Assembly: GCA_036346255.1 (NCBI GenBank)
Contig: CM070623.1
Location: 27,906,875 to 27,970,874, forward strand
DNA from: Ampelocalamus luodianensis
Lineage: Eukaryota; Streptophyta; Magnoliopsida; Poales; Poaceae
Direction of reading: 5' to 3'
Length of the DNA stretch: 64,000 nt
Positions 36,380-48,763 of the stretch are shown one piece after another (the stretch's first letter is position 1; every line of letters starts with the position of its first letter). Under the pieces are notes generated by a model, which was given only the letters and a program-made list of their open reading frames with translations, was not told the origin of the DNA and searched no databases. A program made the position numbers and the translations under genes.

Positions 36380-38389
36380 AACTGTAACAACCCTAAGTTA
36401 GGGTTTGTGTTTCAAATGTAATATTATGAGGATAAATTAAAACTTTTGATGCCTCATGAAATCATTTGGAAATTTTCTAAGATTTTCCCCTAGCAATTTC
36501 TATTTTCTAGAACCATGTTCTTGTGATGGAAGTTGTTGTCAACAACAATTTTCAACCCTAATCTTGTGATCATACTCTGGAAGTATTTTTCCTATTTTCT
36601 TGACCATCCTAGTAACCTCTCTGCAAAATCTCACAATTTTTAGATTTTGTTTGCTATTTCAAAAGAGCAAGTCAAACCAGTCTGAAATCTGGTCAAATCC
36701 TTAGGGCAGCAGCTTGTGAATTTTCTTGGGAGCAATTTGTTGCATAAAAACTTCTGGAAAAATTATGCAAGGTTGTTCTCTGTCCAAAGGAGTTACCATA
36801 AAAATGTCAGAATTTTTGGAGCTGTGAAGCTACCTCTAAAAATTCCCCAATCTTCTCATCCTTTTCAAAATCAAAGTTTGAAATTACTATTCATTGGGCT
36901 CGAACTCAAACTCGAGCTCGAGTCCGACCGCGCCGCTCGGTTCGGCCGCACCGCCTAGCTGCACCACGCGAGCCCGATGGCTGTCGACCGTCCGATGCAA
37001 ATCGTGACGGTCCACACGCGCCCGATCTGTTCGGACCGTCCTAATGCACCGCCGAATCTCGACCGTCCCTTTTTGATCTTGCGGTCGACATCTTCTTGGT
37101 TGGGCCAAACCAACTGACCGCGCCGCACTGGGTTCCGGCTCGCGCCGCTTCGTCGCAGTGGCTGCCAAGTGGGCCCCTCTTGTCAGGTTCTTCCTCGCCA
37201 TCTCCGTTGCCTACCGGAGCTCGCTGGCGCTCGCGCATGCGGGCCACGCAGCTCGTCGCTACCACTCCGGGGACACGTGTCCACCTTCGGAGGATCGCCA
37301 GGAGTCCATCTACCCTCTGAGCTCACCCACTTCGCCTCGCTCCCATTCTCGTGCCTTCTCCGCCCATTTCTTAGTTTCGACCGGAGAAGAAGGTGAGGGC
37401 AGCGCCACCACCCCACTGGCGCTCGGGCTTCCGCAGCCCCACCTCCGACTTCCTTGTTCAACGCCGCCTCCATTTTGCCCAGCCCGGATCATTGGTGTGT
37501 TCTGGATTGTCGGGGCGACTTCTTCGTCTTCAACTCCGGTTGTTGCGGCCCCGCGAGCTTGTTAGTGTTCCAGTAAGTCTCTAACCTCAACGTTTGATCC
37601 CTTTGGATCGCATTGATCCACTGAGTCTAACGGTGGGTTCGTTTTCGTCTTTGGTGCATCGTTGAGGGCGTGCGGCCGTTTCTTCTCCAAGCTCGGTGAT
37701 TCGCCACCGCGGCGATTCCGGCCGCCTCGGACCTCCTTCGTCCACGTTATCTTGGGCGTATTGCTCCTGGAGCCGAGGCGATCCCTAGGCGCACCTTCCG
37801 GAGTCTTCTCGAAGCCCGTAGCGTCTTCTCCGCGAGAGCCGTAGCTTCTTCTCCGCCTCCATTCGCCGTCAGCTCACCGCCGGCATCCTCGAGGGCCCAT
37901 GTCGCCGTCATCGAGTTCGCGAGTTCGCGGTGAACCTGGTGGTATCACCCACGCGCCCGGAGGCTCACTGGTTCTCTAGATCCGCTGCTCGGTCGCGCCG
38001 CCGTCCGCGGGAACGCTGGTAAGCCGCCGGCAGCATTAGGTATAACCCTTCTCATTAGTTCTAATTTCCTTTTTATCTGTATCAATGGCATGTGGGCCCC
38101 CTTAGCTTAAGCGCGTTTAGAAATTTTAATCCGGCCGTTTAAACCCTTGAGTCCATGACATGTGGACCCATGTTTCTGATTAAGTGTTTGTGTAAAGTTC
38201 GAGAATGCGCTTTCTCTTCATGGAAACGTATTTCTCTGTGCGAATAAGTTAGGGTTGCGTTTTGGTAAGCCGAAGACGTATTCATAAAATACGTCTTCGA
38301 CGTCGCCGTTGGCGCCAATGTGTCAAGTTTGACACAGTCGTGTGTTTCGGTCCCACCATCGATGCGATGGCTCGCTAAGCGTCGGTAGA

Positions 38390-41300
38390 TGTAACAGCCC
38401 CAAGTTTATAAGCAGTAATAAAATGCTTTATGAACAGTAATGAGGTCTGTTCATAGCATTCTTGCTCATATTTACACTTTGGGCGACATGCTACAAATTA
38501 AAAACCTTCCTTTCTAGTTAACATCCTAAAGAACCATTTAAAATCTTAAAGGAATACCAGGTAAAACTTGTATTATGACTGGAAATATTTTTATTAAAGC
38601 CTAGATAAATTATCTTGGCTAAAAATATTTTGTTGCATTTTAGAAATTATTTGGGCTTAAAGAAAATTTATGGTCTTTAAATGAATATTTTCGACTGAAA
38701 TAAATATTTATGTATTTTATAAAGTGAAAGTGTGGTTTATGAAATTTATCTGGGAAATATATCATCCCAGTAGCTTACAGTAAAATTTTCATGAATTTAT
38801 AAATTTATTTGCTATTTTTAAAGTCCCATCAAACCTTTTAAATATTTGAATAAGGTTTGGTCAACCAAACCGGTCCAAACCTAGCCCTAATATCTTGTAG
38901 CGACTCGGACCACGTATCTTGGTCCAACCCAATCATCTTGGTCGGCTCGGTCACGTTGAGCGCGAGCCCAAAATCCACGCGTGATGCGAGCCGTCGATCT
39001 TCAATCGAGCCGCGAGCTCACGGCATCACACGAGTCCGCCCACGTGCGAGATCAACCTCCACCGTTGGATCTTAATCCAACGAACGTGATCGGTGTATGC
39101 AATCGGACAACTCCGGATCCTTATTCAATCTCCACCGTTCGTTTCAATCCAACCGTGACGCTCTTTTCGTTTTAAACTTAAAGCGCTTTTATTTCACCGT
39201 TAGATTCAAATCCTACGGTTTTCCCTTTTCCGCGTGTTATAAAGCCCGCACTCCTGCACCGTTGGATCTTCATTGTATGGTCTAGATTTGTGTATGCATT
39301 CGGACGACTCGGATCCCGCACAATCGTGGCCGTCCATCCTGATCTAGCGGTATCGCTTATTTCAATTTGAAATCGGGCGCGCGTTAATGTGGGCCTTTGG
39401 ATCTCAATCCACGGCACTCCTTTTTGATCGTGGGCCTTTAAAGCCCAAAATCGGTGGGTCGTTGGATTTTAATCGTGCGGACCACATGGGTGTATGCAAT
39501 CGGACCATCCGGTTCCATTTTACATCCCGATAGAAATTAAATCCAACGGTGCTGAGCCATAGCATCAAAAGAAGAGTGACGTGTATATCTTTTAATTGAT
39601 CGTTGGATCTTGATCCAACGTATATCTTTGAAAGTGGAGCCCCGCAGTCCTTCGGGATTTCAATTAGATCTCGATCATCCGATCTAGATCGTGCGGTCCA
39701 TATTAACTGGTACCGATTCAAATCATTTAACCTCTCTATTTATCGCAGCCACCCATTTCCAATCGGACGGTTGGTGTTCTTTTCGCATTTTAGGAGACGC
39801 AGCATGTGTGGATCGCCAATGGGACCCACATGTCATATTTTGCCTCTCTTCTTCCTTATCTCTGCAGACCATTTTTTGTGAGCGGGGAGAGGATTTATCC
39901 AAAGATTATACACTAATTTTTGAGATGTTTAGCTAAATGGACACCTCATCAACTCTAGATCTTTCCTTCTTGCTCTGTAGCTCAACACCCATATATAAAC
40001 CCTAGCTTTCCTTCTTTGTTGCCATTGTTGACCAAGAAGCTCATCCTTTTCTTCTTGACAGGTGGAGTTTCTTGCTCTTGTTCCTTTTGCTTATCCATCC
40101 TAAACTCTGGTTACACTTTGCAATAAAGATTGATTATCTTTTGTAGGTTAAATCAGAGTTTAATCCTCTGTTGATCAGCATCGGGTTTTCAAAACCCTTG
40201 GCATATCTCTTCTCCTGGTAAGCTAAAACCCTAGCTGTAACATCTTGAGCATCTTAAGGACCTTAGAAGCTGCTGTGAACCATTCTTTTAAGCATCAGTA
40301 GCTTGATCTTGCTTCAAACTGAAAAGTTGATATTATGCCTTTTCAGTTTCTCATGTCATTTTCAAGACCTAGGGTTCTTCCTGTCAACTTACCATCTTAT
40401 TTAGGTTTTGACTAAACCCTAGCAGCATGACAAGTTAATCTTTCCAATCTTGTCATCATCTATTTTAACTTCTAGCTGAGAATTGTCCCTGTTTCTTTTT
40501 GTCGGTTTAGCCGACAAAAATGATCTCCTTCCTAGTCGATGTGATCTAACTGGCTAGGGTTAGACTAAGGTTGGTTTGGGATGTTAATTACCCTAAAGGA
40601 TCATGCTAAGATTCATTTATGGACTTTTGCATGATCTATACTTCTTTTTCCAAAAATTGCAATCTGTCCTGTTTTCAGCTCTTTTACAATCTGAAAACTG
40701 GAGTTTTGCACTAAAACCTAATTTCTGTCTTTTGAAAACAGTGAGCTATATAATGGATTATTATCATTATTATGGGTAGTTATGGCTTAAGCATACTGTA
40801 ATCATGCATTTCTAGATTGATCATGCATATTTCTTCCATTTTGGACTTATTGTCAGTTTTGGTATTTATTGGATCTTATTGTTTCTTTTAGAATCTGGTT
40901 CTGTTGAAGCAATTGAATCTTTTTCTGAGCAACGAGAACCTGCAACAGAAGTCTATTATTACCAAGGCAAGCATCCTCTTTGCACCATATTGAACCCAGA
41001 TTTTGTACCATAGTCTTTACAAATCCAGTGATATCTGTGCATGCTATTTGTCTGAAAATACAAAATGTGACTTGTAATAGCTAGCTATGACCTGACATGG
41101 TGGATTACCTTGATTATGACCATACACTCAACTCTAGTGTAGTCTCGTATACTATATGGTCTATTTTGATTGGGCTTAGATATGCAGTCTAGAGATTTTA
41201 GAGTTTGACAAGCATATCTTGTCAAACATGGGAATCACCACTGAACTATTGTCATTTTAAACTCTTTGTCCAGTTTCTTTAAATCAGTCTTGTATTTGAA

Positions 41301-42782
41301 ATTCAAATTGATCTGGACAAGAGGAAGTTAGTGATGGTGCTTTTGTGCACGAGATTGGGTTTTGTGGTGGACTTGTCCGGGTTAATTAAGGACCGAACTC
41401 TGATTATTCAATTCAAGTCCCCCACGTACTTCCACATGCAGTGTATGGGCGCTGTTTGGTTAAGTAAAATGTTGAGACTATTGAGTTGGAAACAGGAGAG
41501 TAAGGATATGTGTATTGGCCTTGTATGGCATAGATGCTTTGGTCTGAGGACCGCGTTTATGCCATGTGAGCTTTGTATGTCGATGTCGGATGTTCTTAGG
41601 AGGGTGAGGCGTATATGTGCCTCGTCACATATACGATACCTTAATGGTGCCGATAGCATTCTACTATGGGTGGGAGCCCAATTCTCTTTAAATTGTTTGG
41701 ATCGGCATTCTCGACACAACATGTGTGCCCCGTGGTTAGTAGGTGGTATAGCCTACACTAGTGGGATCAGTGCACACATGGGGGTCCAACTCAATAGTGT
41801 TAGCTTGTTGAAAAATACCAAATCTTAGTTTCCCCGGTCGGCATACCAAAGGAAGTATGTCATCATTCGGAGGCATCCAAAGGCAACGGCTAGCTAAGTC
41901 ATGTGGGTAAAGATGTACACCCCTGCAGGGTATAAACTGTTCGAATAGCCGTGTCCACGGTCATGGACGCTAACTTGAATTGATGTCACCTGTATAGAGG
42001 TTTTGATTTTCAAAAATCTGGTTTTGGTTTATTTTCGGTTGGCATGAGGGAATCATGCACTGTACTGTTTACATTTAATGTATTTACTTACTGTTTTACT
42101 TTATCTTTGATTTATTAAATTGCTTTATCAAAAGTTAGCCTTTGTAGGTTAAGAGGTATCGCTTTATGCAAACTTGAACCTTTATACCTTCCTTTTGTAA
42201 CCTTATGCACGTAACAACTCTACTCCTTTGATTAGGCTCTAAGCACCACTTTCTTTTACTAGTTTGTGTAAGACTTGCTGAGTACCTTTTGTACTCAAGG
42301 TGCTACCACCTATTGTTGCAGGTGAGGATGGTTTTCTTTATGAAGTACCCGTTAGCGCCGATCAGGGTGACGCTAACGAGTAACGCTACTTCTTTCCTCC
42401 ACGCAATTGCCTGCGGGTGGATGAGGCTTTTGGTGGACATTTTCCGTTCATTTTGCTTCCGCTGTATACTGTTAGAGTGACCAAGTCACTTAATATTATA
42501 GTGTTAACAGAATGATGTAAACTTATGTTTAATTATATCAATGTATGACTTGTATGTGTTTGATGCAATGTTGATGGAGGATATATATGCAATGGTCGTT
42601 GATCTTGGGAACCATTGTGAATCATATATATATCCGGGAATCCTGTTTACTGGATTTGTCACTTGTTAAATTTATATCTTTAGCATGGTTTTTAATAAAG
42701 GGGCAGTACTGTTCCTTCATTAACAATTGTGCTATAGTATGAATTTAATTAGTAACATTTCCAATAACCGGGGGTCCTCACA
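38390..42782 (+). mobile_element. 5' LTR of element G (4,393 bp)
   Basis: It starts TGTAACAGCCCC and ends CCGGGGGTCCTCACA, four bases before the primer site. It contains an array of hyphenated palindromes (39060-39780), a TATA-like box at 39991 followed by ACCCTAGC, and the conserved CTGTTCGAATAG block (41904-41968). The 165-codon frame at 41331-41828 has no domain and is LTR sequence. Confidence 0.92.
39991..39998 (+). promoter_or_regulatory. Candidate TATA box of LTR G
   Basis: ATATATAA lies in a C/T-rich context after CTCAACACCC and before an AACCCTAGC leader-like sequence, well inside the LTR as expected for the U3/R junction. It is a sequence match only. Confidence 0.5.
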
Positions 42783-42786
42783 GCGT

Positions 42787-42798
42787 TGGTATCAGAGC
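42787..42798 (+). other. Primer binding site, initiator tRNA-Met type (element G)
   Basis: TGGTATCAGAGC lies four bases after the LTR end CCTCACA, the standard minus-strand priming site of Ty3/gypsy elements. Confidence 0.95.
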
Positions 42799-42897
42799 AT
42801 ACGTTGCCTGTAGGTTAGAAGTAGTGTGGCCGAAGTTATTAGAGAGTCTTCTGATAAAATTATTTTCAAACAGTAATGTATTTTTGAAAGTTTAAGT

Positions 42898-43822
42898 ATG
42901 ACATTTTTATTTCTTATCCTCTTTAATGTCACTTCTGCCCAACTTTCTGTTGGTTTATCTAAAAGTGAATTGTTTCTTATCTTGTCTTTTTGGCCTATAG
43001 ATGAGCGGTTGGTACTTGGTCAAGGAGACTCGAGTCAAGATGTTGATGGGTTCCCACCTTACTTGGGACATGATGTGGCGCTCCAATTTCACCTATCACC
43101 GGAGTATGCCATTTATCGACGGATCGAGGACCGTGGATGGAGGAGTACCGTGCCTTCATCAACGTCATTGCTAGGCATGTAGTGGCGGTGTTCCCATCGT
43201 GTCCAAGCACTTGCCACCTCCGAGGCTATGGCGATTCAGAAGTCGCGAGTAGGATGATGAGCCTTCTTCGTCATGATTTGACGGAATTGTCTCAACCACC
43301 CTACGACCACTTCCCGAATCAAGGCCCTACCTCGAAGTGAGCATGTTCACGAGATACGCTTTGGCGAAGACCTCAGTGCGGCGGCTTGGCGAGGATGGTC
43401 CGCATCATGGACCAAATCCATCATTGTCTTGTGAGGGAGTTGTGGGAAACTTCGGCATCGCCTTAATGAGGCCCAGAGTACCGCTTCTTGAGTCAACATG
43501 AACCGCGTTCCTCGCAACGTGCTTTATGGTGACAACGAGATCTCCTCGCTTCTTCTTTGCACCACCTCTTTATCGACTTCGGTGGCGGCGGTGCGTGCAC
43601 TGCTTATGGACAAGTGGGCCAAGCCCGATGATCGAGCTTTCTCGCACTCTGCGATCGCACTTCGGAGGTCATCAGCCATTGTTGGGTTCCCCGAGGCGTC
43701 TCATTAGTCCGTTGGATCCTGTTGATACTGGTTCCCCTGGAGCTCATCTTTTGAATGAGTTTCCGGTGAACTTTAACCGGGATCTCTACGCTAGCACCTC
43801 GACGATGAACCCTCGTGGTTGA
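42898..43822 (+). pseudogene. Unrecognised ORF in the leader of element G, frameshifted
   Basis: Between primer site and gag there is about 0.9 kb with coding character spread over frames: GFPPYLGHDVALQFHLSPEY (about 43045-43110), then EEYRAFINVIARHVVAVFPS and YGDSEVASRMMSLLRHDL (43137-43290), then further pieces to 43822. The transition between frames near 43135 is a one-base shift. I do not recognise the family. It could be an extra ORF of the element or a captured host exon. Confidence 0.5.
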
Positions 43823-44122
43823 GTGTCTTTCGGTTTAGTAGTGGCCCTAAATAAATTGTATGTAATAGGGCAGTAGTATTTTGTACAAAGTACGTAAGTT
43901 TAACTTTCGGTTTGTAATCCGACATTATGGCCGACTATAATGTAAGACTGGAACCGAAATTTTTGTTGTATATATATGAAGTTTCTGGTTTGGTGTTAAC
44001 TTGAATGCATAACATAACATGATGCATTATATGTATAGTGCTTGTTTCTTTTCTAATTGCAACCTTGTTTGTGTTTGCCGAGTATGTCCTTGTTGTGTTG
44101 TTAACCATGGTGTGGTAACAGG

Positions 44123-45451
44123 ATGACAGGACCTACTACTCGTGCGCAAGCGCAACAAGGGAGGGGCATGTCGACTCCCATGCCTCATTCTCAGGGAGGG
44201 CCGACTGAACCCTCCAGCTCTCAAGGTCCGCAAGGTGGTCCTCAAGAAGAGGAGCTTCCTCCACCACCTTCAATGGCCGACGTGCTCATGCAAATTGAGC
44301 GCAACCGAATGGACCAGACGCGCATCTTGGAGCAGATTGCGCGCAATACTTCTACTCCTGTTGCATCAGCCGTTAGAGCAGGAGGCCACCATGTGCAGGG
44401 CAGTCTTGCTGACTTTCAGCGGACTAACCCGCCGGTGTTCTCCAGTTCTCAGGATCCCATGGAAGCTGAGGATTGGCTTCGAACCATTGAAAAGAAGCTC
44501 TCGATTGCTCAGTGCTCTGAAAGGGAAAAGGTTCTTTTGCCGCTTATCACCGATGGGCGGCTAGCATATGGTGGGATAATCTTCTTGCCATTCAGCCTGC
44601 TGGACATGTCCCTACTTGGGATGAATTCGTGGAAGCTTTTACGCGAAGCTCACATTCCGAAGGGTCATGATGATCAAGCGGCAAGAATTTCGCTCTCAAG
44701 CAAGGCGAAAATCAGAATCGAATATCGCATGAGTTCAACTTCCTGGCCAGATATGCCCCTGATGATGTTTCGACTGACCTTCGTCGTCGAAACCGGTTCT
44801 TGAATGGGCTATCTGAGGAGTTGCAGATGTCTGTAGCTTTGCATGACTTCCGGAATTTCTCTCAATTGGTCAACAAATCAATTGTGGCCGAGAGCAAGAG
44901 CAAGGCATTGGAGGAGTCACGCAGCGGCAATGACTTCACGCTTTGCTCTGGTGGCGGCTTACAAGGCCTCGTATGTGGTTGTCTAGACCACCACGAGCAC
45001 CACTCCATTTTCACCAAGGCGGCGGTGTTTGCCCTCGTCCATCTCCTCCCACCAATCGGGCCCAAGTGGAAATCAGCCCGTCCTCATTAACAATGTTAAC
45101 CTGGGGTTATCTGCTTTCATTGTGGTCGTCCGGGCATTATGCCAACAAGTGTGTGGCAAAGCGGAAGGATTGCCTCTGTTCGACCCTATCCAACCTGTTC
45201 GCCACCCTTCGCAGAGGCCCCTATTAAAGCCGATCCGCTCCACCGTGGGCATGTGAACCGGATCAACTGCTGAAGAGGCGCCGATACACTGAAGTTGTTA
45301 TGGGTATGCTCCTAGTTAACTTCAGTCCAAATCATGCTTTATTTGACTCTGGAGCATCTCATTCTTTTATTAGCAATCATTTCTTTGTTCAACACCAGTT
45401 AGACATGCATACCCTCCAACCACCTTTTATTATTCAATCACCTGGGTCGGT
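44123..45451 (+). pseudogene. Element G gag and protease start, frameshifted
   Basis: Gag starts at ATG 44123 with a Gln/Pro/Ser-rich N-terminus. PVFSSSQDPMEAEDWLRTIEK (about 44430-44490) is the usual chromovirus capsid motif. The frame shifts near 44570 and again before GLSEELQMSVALHDFRNFSQ (44803-44870). The zinc knuckle begins CFHCGRPG at about 45113 and is broken by a single missing base before HYANKC. The protease motif LFDSGASHSF at 45339-45368 is intact, but the ORF ends at the deletion junction near 45452. Confidence 0.9.
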
Positions 45452-45502
45452 CTACAGTATGAATTTAATTAGTAACATTTCCAATAACCGGGGGTCCTCA
45501 CA
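45452..45502 (+). mobile_element. Residual 3' LTR end of element G
   Basis: These ~51 bases repeat the last 51 bases of the 5' LTR (42732-42782) with a single mismatch in the first few bases, and end at the TSD. They are all that remains of the 3' LTR. Confidence 0.93.
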
Positions 45503-47559
45503 GTAGAAAAAGTAAATAATGCCTTTAGGATTTCCGAATTGAATTTCTGTTGCACTGTTAATTCAATTAAACTTAGAAAATTCATATCTAATTCAATTTT
45601 GATCCAAATCGAATGAATCCAATTTTGTAAATTTTCATTTTTAATGTACTATTTATCAGAATAGGTTTTAGATATGCCTCTATTCATAAAATTTTGATAA
45701 ATAATTAAATGGTGTTTTTTTATGTATTTCTAACTTAGAAAATTCTTAGAAAATTCTTCATATCTCCAAATAAAATGTTCTCTGTTTCTAAAATTTTGTA
45801 TTATCATGCTCTAGCTGCTGTGTGAATTTTGTGCTCATTGGATTAATTTTGAATTTGGGTTATTGTCGGTGTTATTTGTTCTTATTCGTTCTTTTTGCTC
45901 GATCGATAGATTGCGCATTTATCTCCGTATTATCGAGTGAGCCTCAACAACATATTGAGCAAAGAAGAACCGGGCAAGCAGTTTGATCATGTTAATCCCT
46001 TTATTTTCAAACTAATATTTTGTTTGCAACTTGTATGTATGCATTGCTATTTTGTGTTAAAATATGGTTAGTGGGCCCTTTAGTTGCATAATCTGTAGGT
46101 AAATGATATTCCTCTACTACCTGAGCCTAGGTTATTTGCTGTGATTAGAGATCGTTGAATGGTCTCTTGTCACTTAGTAGATACGAATTTAACTGCTTAG
46201 ACATGCTTAGTTATCGGTAGAATTGGGCAGTTATCGACTTAGTCGGTAACCTTGATCACACAAAATTATTATAACTTTTTGTTTCAGCATTTTTGCTATG
46301 GTTAATTGTGAAAACTAAAAATAAAAATAAAATGATTTGGACTTGGGCACAATGGTAAGATGGTGTGCTTTTGGGTGTGATTGGAATGGTGCCCGCCATT
46401 TAAGGACCGAACATCTTGTGAGTACCTGTTATCCAGGCAATTTTGCGTGCTAACCATACTAGAGGGTATGGGATCTCTCTTGACTTAGTACCTTGGCGTG
46501 TGTTGACTCCGAGTCGCAGGAGGGATGGTGTTGGGAGCATGGTAGTTGTCCGAAAAGCTTTATCCTGAGTGGGTAGTTGTCTTTTCGGCTTTACCATGTA
46601 AGCGTATGGATTTCTATCCATACGAGCGGCTCGTAGTTAATACACAATATTGGAAACGTCTCGTAGGACTTAGCTGTGCCGGCATACCTTCGGAAGTGTG
46701 CTTTTGTGGCAAAAAGGCGGTCTGAAGTGTGGGTACATTGGTACACCCCTGCAGGGTTAAAACTATTCGAATAGCCTCGTCCTAGGTTATGGACACGCTT
46801 GGGTAAGCTTTTCAAGAGTTAGACTACAACCTTTTAACTAAAACTTGATGGGTGGTACGAATCAGGGATTCGTGCTATGTTGTGGTGACTATTGGGATAG
46901 TCACTTCCAGGTGGTTACTTGTACCTATCTTTATTTCGCTGTTATTTCAACAATAAAACGACTTGTAAACTTGCTCTTGAAATTGTATTACACTATTGCA
47001 AATCAAATTGGCTTTGTGCAAATGAGACATATAACCTCCACTCAAATAAGCCTGTATGTAGTTATGTGTAGGTCTGCTAGTCCACACGTCAGTCTTGCGA
47101 GTACAAAAACAATTTTTGTACTTATTTGCTTTGCTTAATATTTTTGTTGCAGAGGAGGCAGGTGAGCCCCAAGGGCCTTACTTCTGTGAGATGTGCGAGT
47201 TCTGGGACGACTAGCTTGACGGTCCGGTTGGTTGCCTTGTGGGCCAAGGCACACTGATTGGCTTTTGTTTATAGCCATCTTATGGCACTTTTGCTTCCGC
47301 TGTTTATTTAGTTATCTGTTGTATTTTGGTCGGTCGGCCTCTGTTGTAATAACTCTATTGTGTTGTTTACTGTTTAATATCGCGATGTTTAGACTCTATG
47401 TTTAGAATGGAGTTGATGCATAATTTTGTGAAGAGGTGTGCATACTGCAGTTCTGGGAAGTATGCATGTCTTGAGGCTTAGTTTATTTGATTTGTGATGC
47501 TAGGACCAAGTGGTTGGTTAAGCATTACAAGCCAAATAAACTAGGGTCCTCACACAAAC

Positions 47560-47791
47560 AAACCCCCTTAAGGGAATCTCGACCCCAATATTCAAGCCGG
47601 GTTAGCAAAGAGATAGGGATACTTAGCCTTGAGGTCTTCTTCATGCTCCAAAGTGGCTTCATCTTTGAAGTGATGGCTCCACTGCACTTTGCAAGATCTG
47701 ATGACTTTGCTTTGGGTGACATGTTCTGTGACATCCAAAATCTTGACGGGTTGCTCCACATACGTGAGGTCCTATTGGAGATCAACAATTT
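47560..47791 (-). pseudogene. Element B: polypurine tract and pol C-terminus
   Basis: The minus strand gives the same C-terminal region as the C copy at 50463-50660 (ILDV, VIRSCKVQW and YPYLFA-like motifs), with small indels. It is followed by the purine tract TTAAGGGGGTTTG at 47560-47572. The part is cut off at 47791/47796 by LTR H. In chromoviruses this region carries a chromodomain that guides integration to heterochromatin. Confidence 0.75.
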
Positions 47792-47989
47792 CTAGGTGTT
47801 GGACCGAAACAGCGACTAGAGGGGGTGAATAGGAGCTCGGCCTATTTTTCACCTTGATAGGATTTAATTCAATTTTCACTCCAATAGCTATGAATCTATG
47901 GAGATCAATATTCAAGTATAGCGGAAGTCTTGTTTTGAATCCAATCAAAACCCCGAAGCATACCACTAAAAACACACAAAAAAATGCAT

Positions 47990-48112
47990 TGATGAACAGT
48001 AAAATCGAAACTATCGCAATGAACAGTGCGGTACTATCGGATGAACAGTAAACTTGGAACTGCTGTGATGAATAGTGCGGTGCTATCGGATGAGCAGTAA
48101 AATTAGCTTATG
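47990..48112. repeat. Tandem repeat in LTR H
   Basis: Two units of about 55-60 bp share GTGCGGTACTATCGGATGA and CAGTAAA, with additional ATGAACAGT words between. Confidence 0.75.
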
Positions 48113-48763
48113 AATAGGAAAAACAGCGTGAAAACGAAATAAAAAATTGGCATAACTTTTGATCTGTGACTCCAAAACTTACCAAACTTGAGACATACCT
48201 TCTCTAGGATGTCAAGAACCTATTCCAATCAAGGATCGTGAAGATCCATGCCAAAGTTTCGACCTTTTTTCGTTTAAGTGAAGGTTGCTCTAAAACCGAG
48301 TCAAAAACAAATATATGATCTAGAAACTTGCTCGTGGGTGATTGATGATCAAGGTGACCTTAGATGTATTCCCACATGTCACAGCAAGCTAAATTGTAGC
48401 CAGAAACCAAAGGAAAACTCGCTGATCAAGGAAAGCTCCAAAATCACAAAATAAAGAGCAATAACACAAAGAGACTCATCTTGTGAAATCTTTCCTTTGA
48501 TTGATTTGATAGGATGTTGGTTTACAGTCACTCCATTTAGGAGGACAAAGACTCAACACAAGAGCACGAAATCAATCCACTCTCTAGAACCCTAAACTCT
48601 CCACTTTTCTCTCCAAACTCTAAAACACAAACTAGGATTTCTTGAATATAAGGGTTAGGAGGTGCTGGACCAGCACCCTCTCCTATTTATAGTGGAGGCT
48701 AGATTCTAGAAGAATATTCCTATTGGGAACCCGTTAAGCCCACACACAAATGGGTTTCACTTA

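Larger units (their letters stand above)
38385..45507 (+). mobile_element. Element G: gypsy retrotransposon with most of pol and the 3' LTR deleted, TSD GTAGA
   Basis: G begins TGTAACAGCCCC at 38390 and ends GGGGTCCTCACA at 45502. GTAGA flanks it at 38385-38389 and 45503-45507. The order is 5' LTR, primer site, leader with a decayed extra ORF, gag and protease, then an abrupt jump to the last ~50 bp of the 3' LTR. Intact TSD with a truncated right side shows that the deletion happened after integration. It is nested in solo LTR D. Confidence 0.93.
36378..47559 (+). mobile_element. Solo LTR D, split by element G, TSD CAAAC
   Basis: The LTR starts TGTAACAACCC at 36383 and ends TAGGGTCCTCACA at 47554. 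CAAAC stands at 36378-36382 and at 47555-47559, so these are ends of one insertion. Its own sequence is 36383-38389 plus 45508-47554, about 4.05 kb, with the same start, end and internal order as LTR E. There is no internal region. The insertion lies at the LTR/internal boundary of element B. The conserved block is at 46730-46794. Confidence 0.93.
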
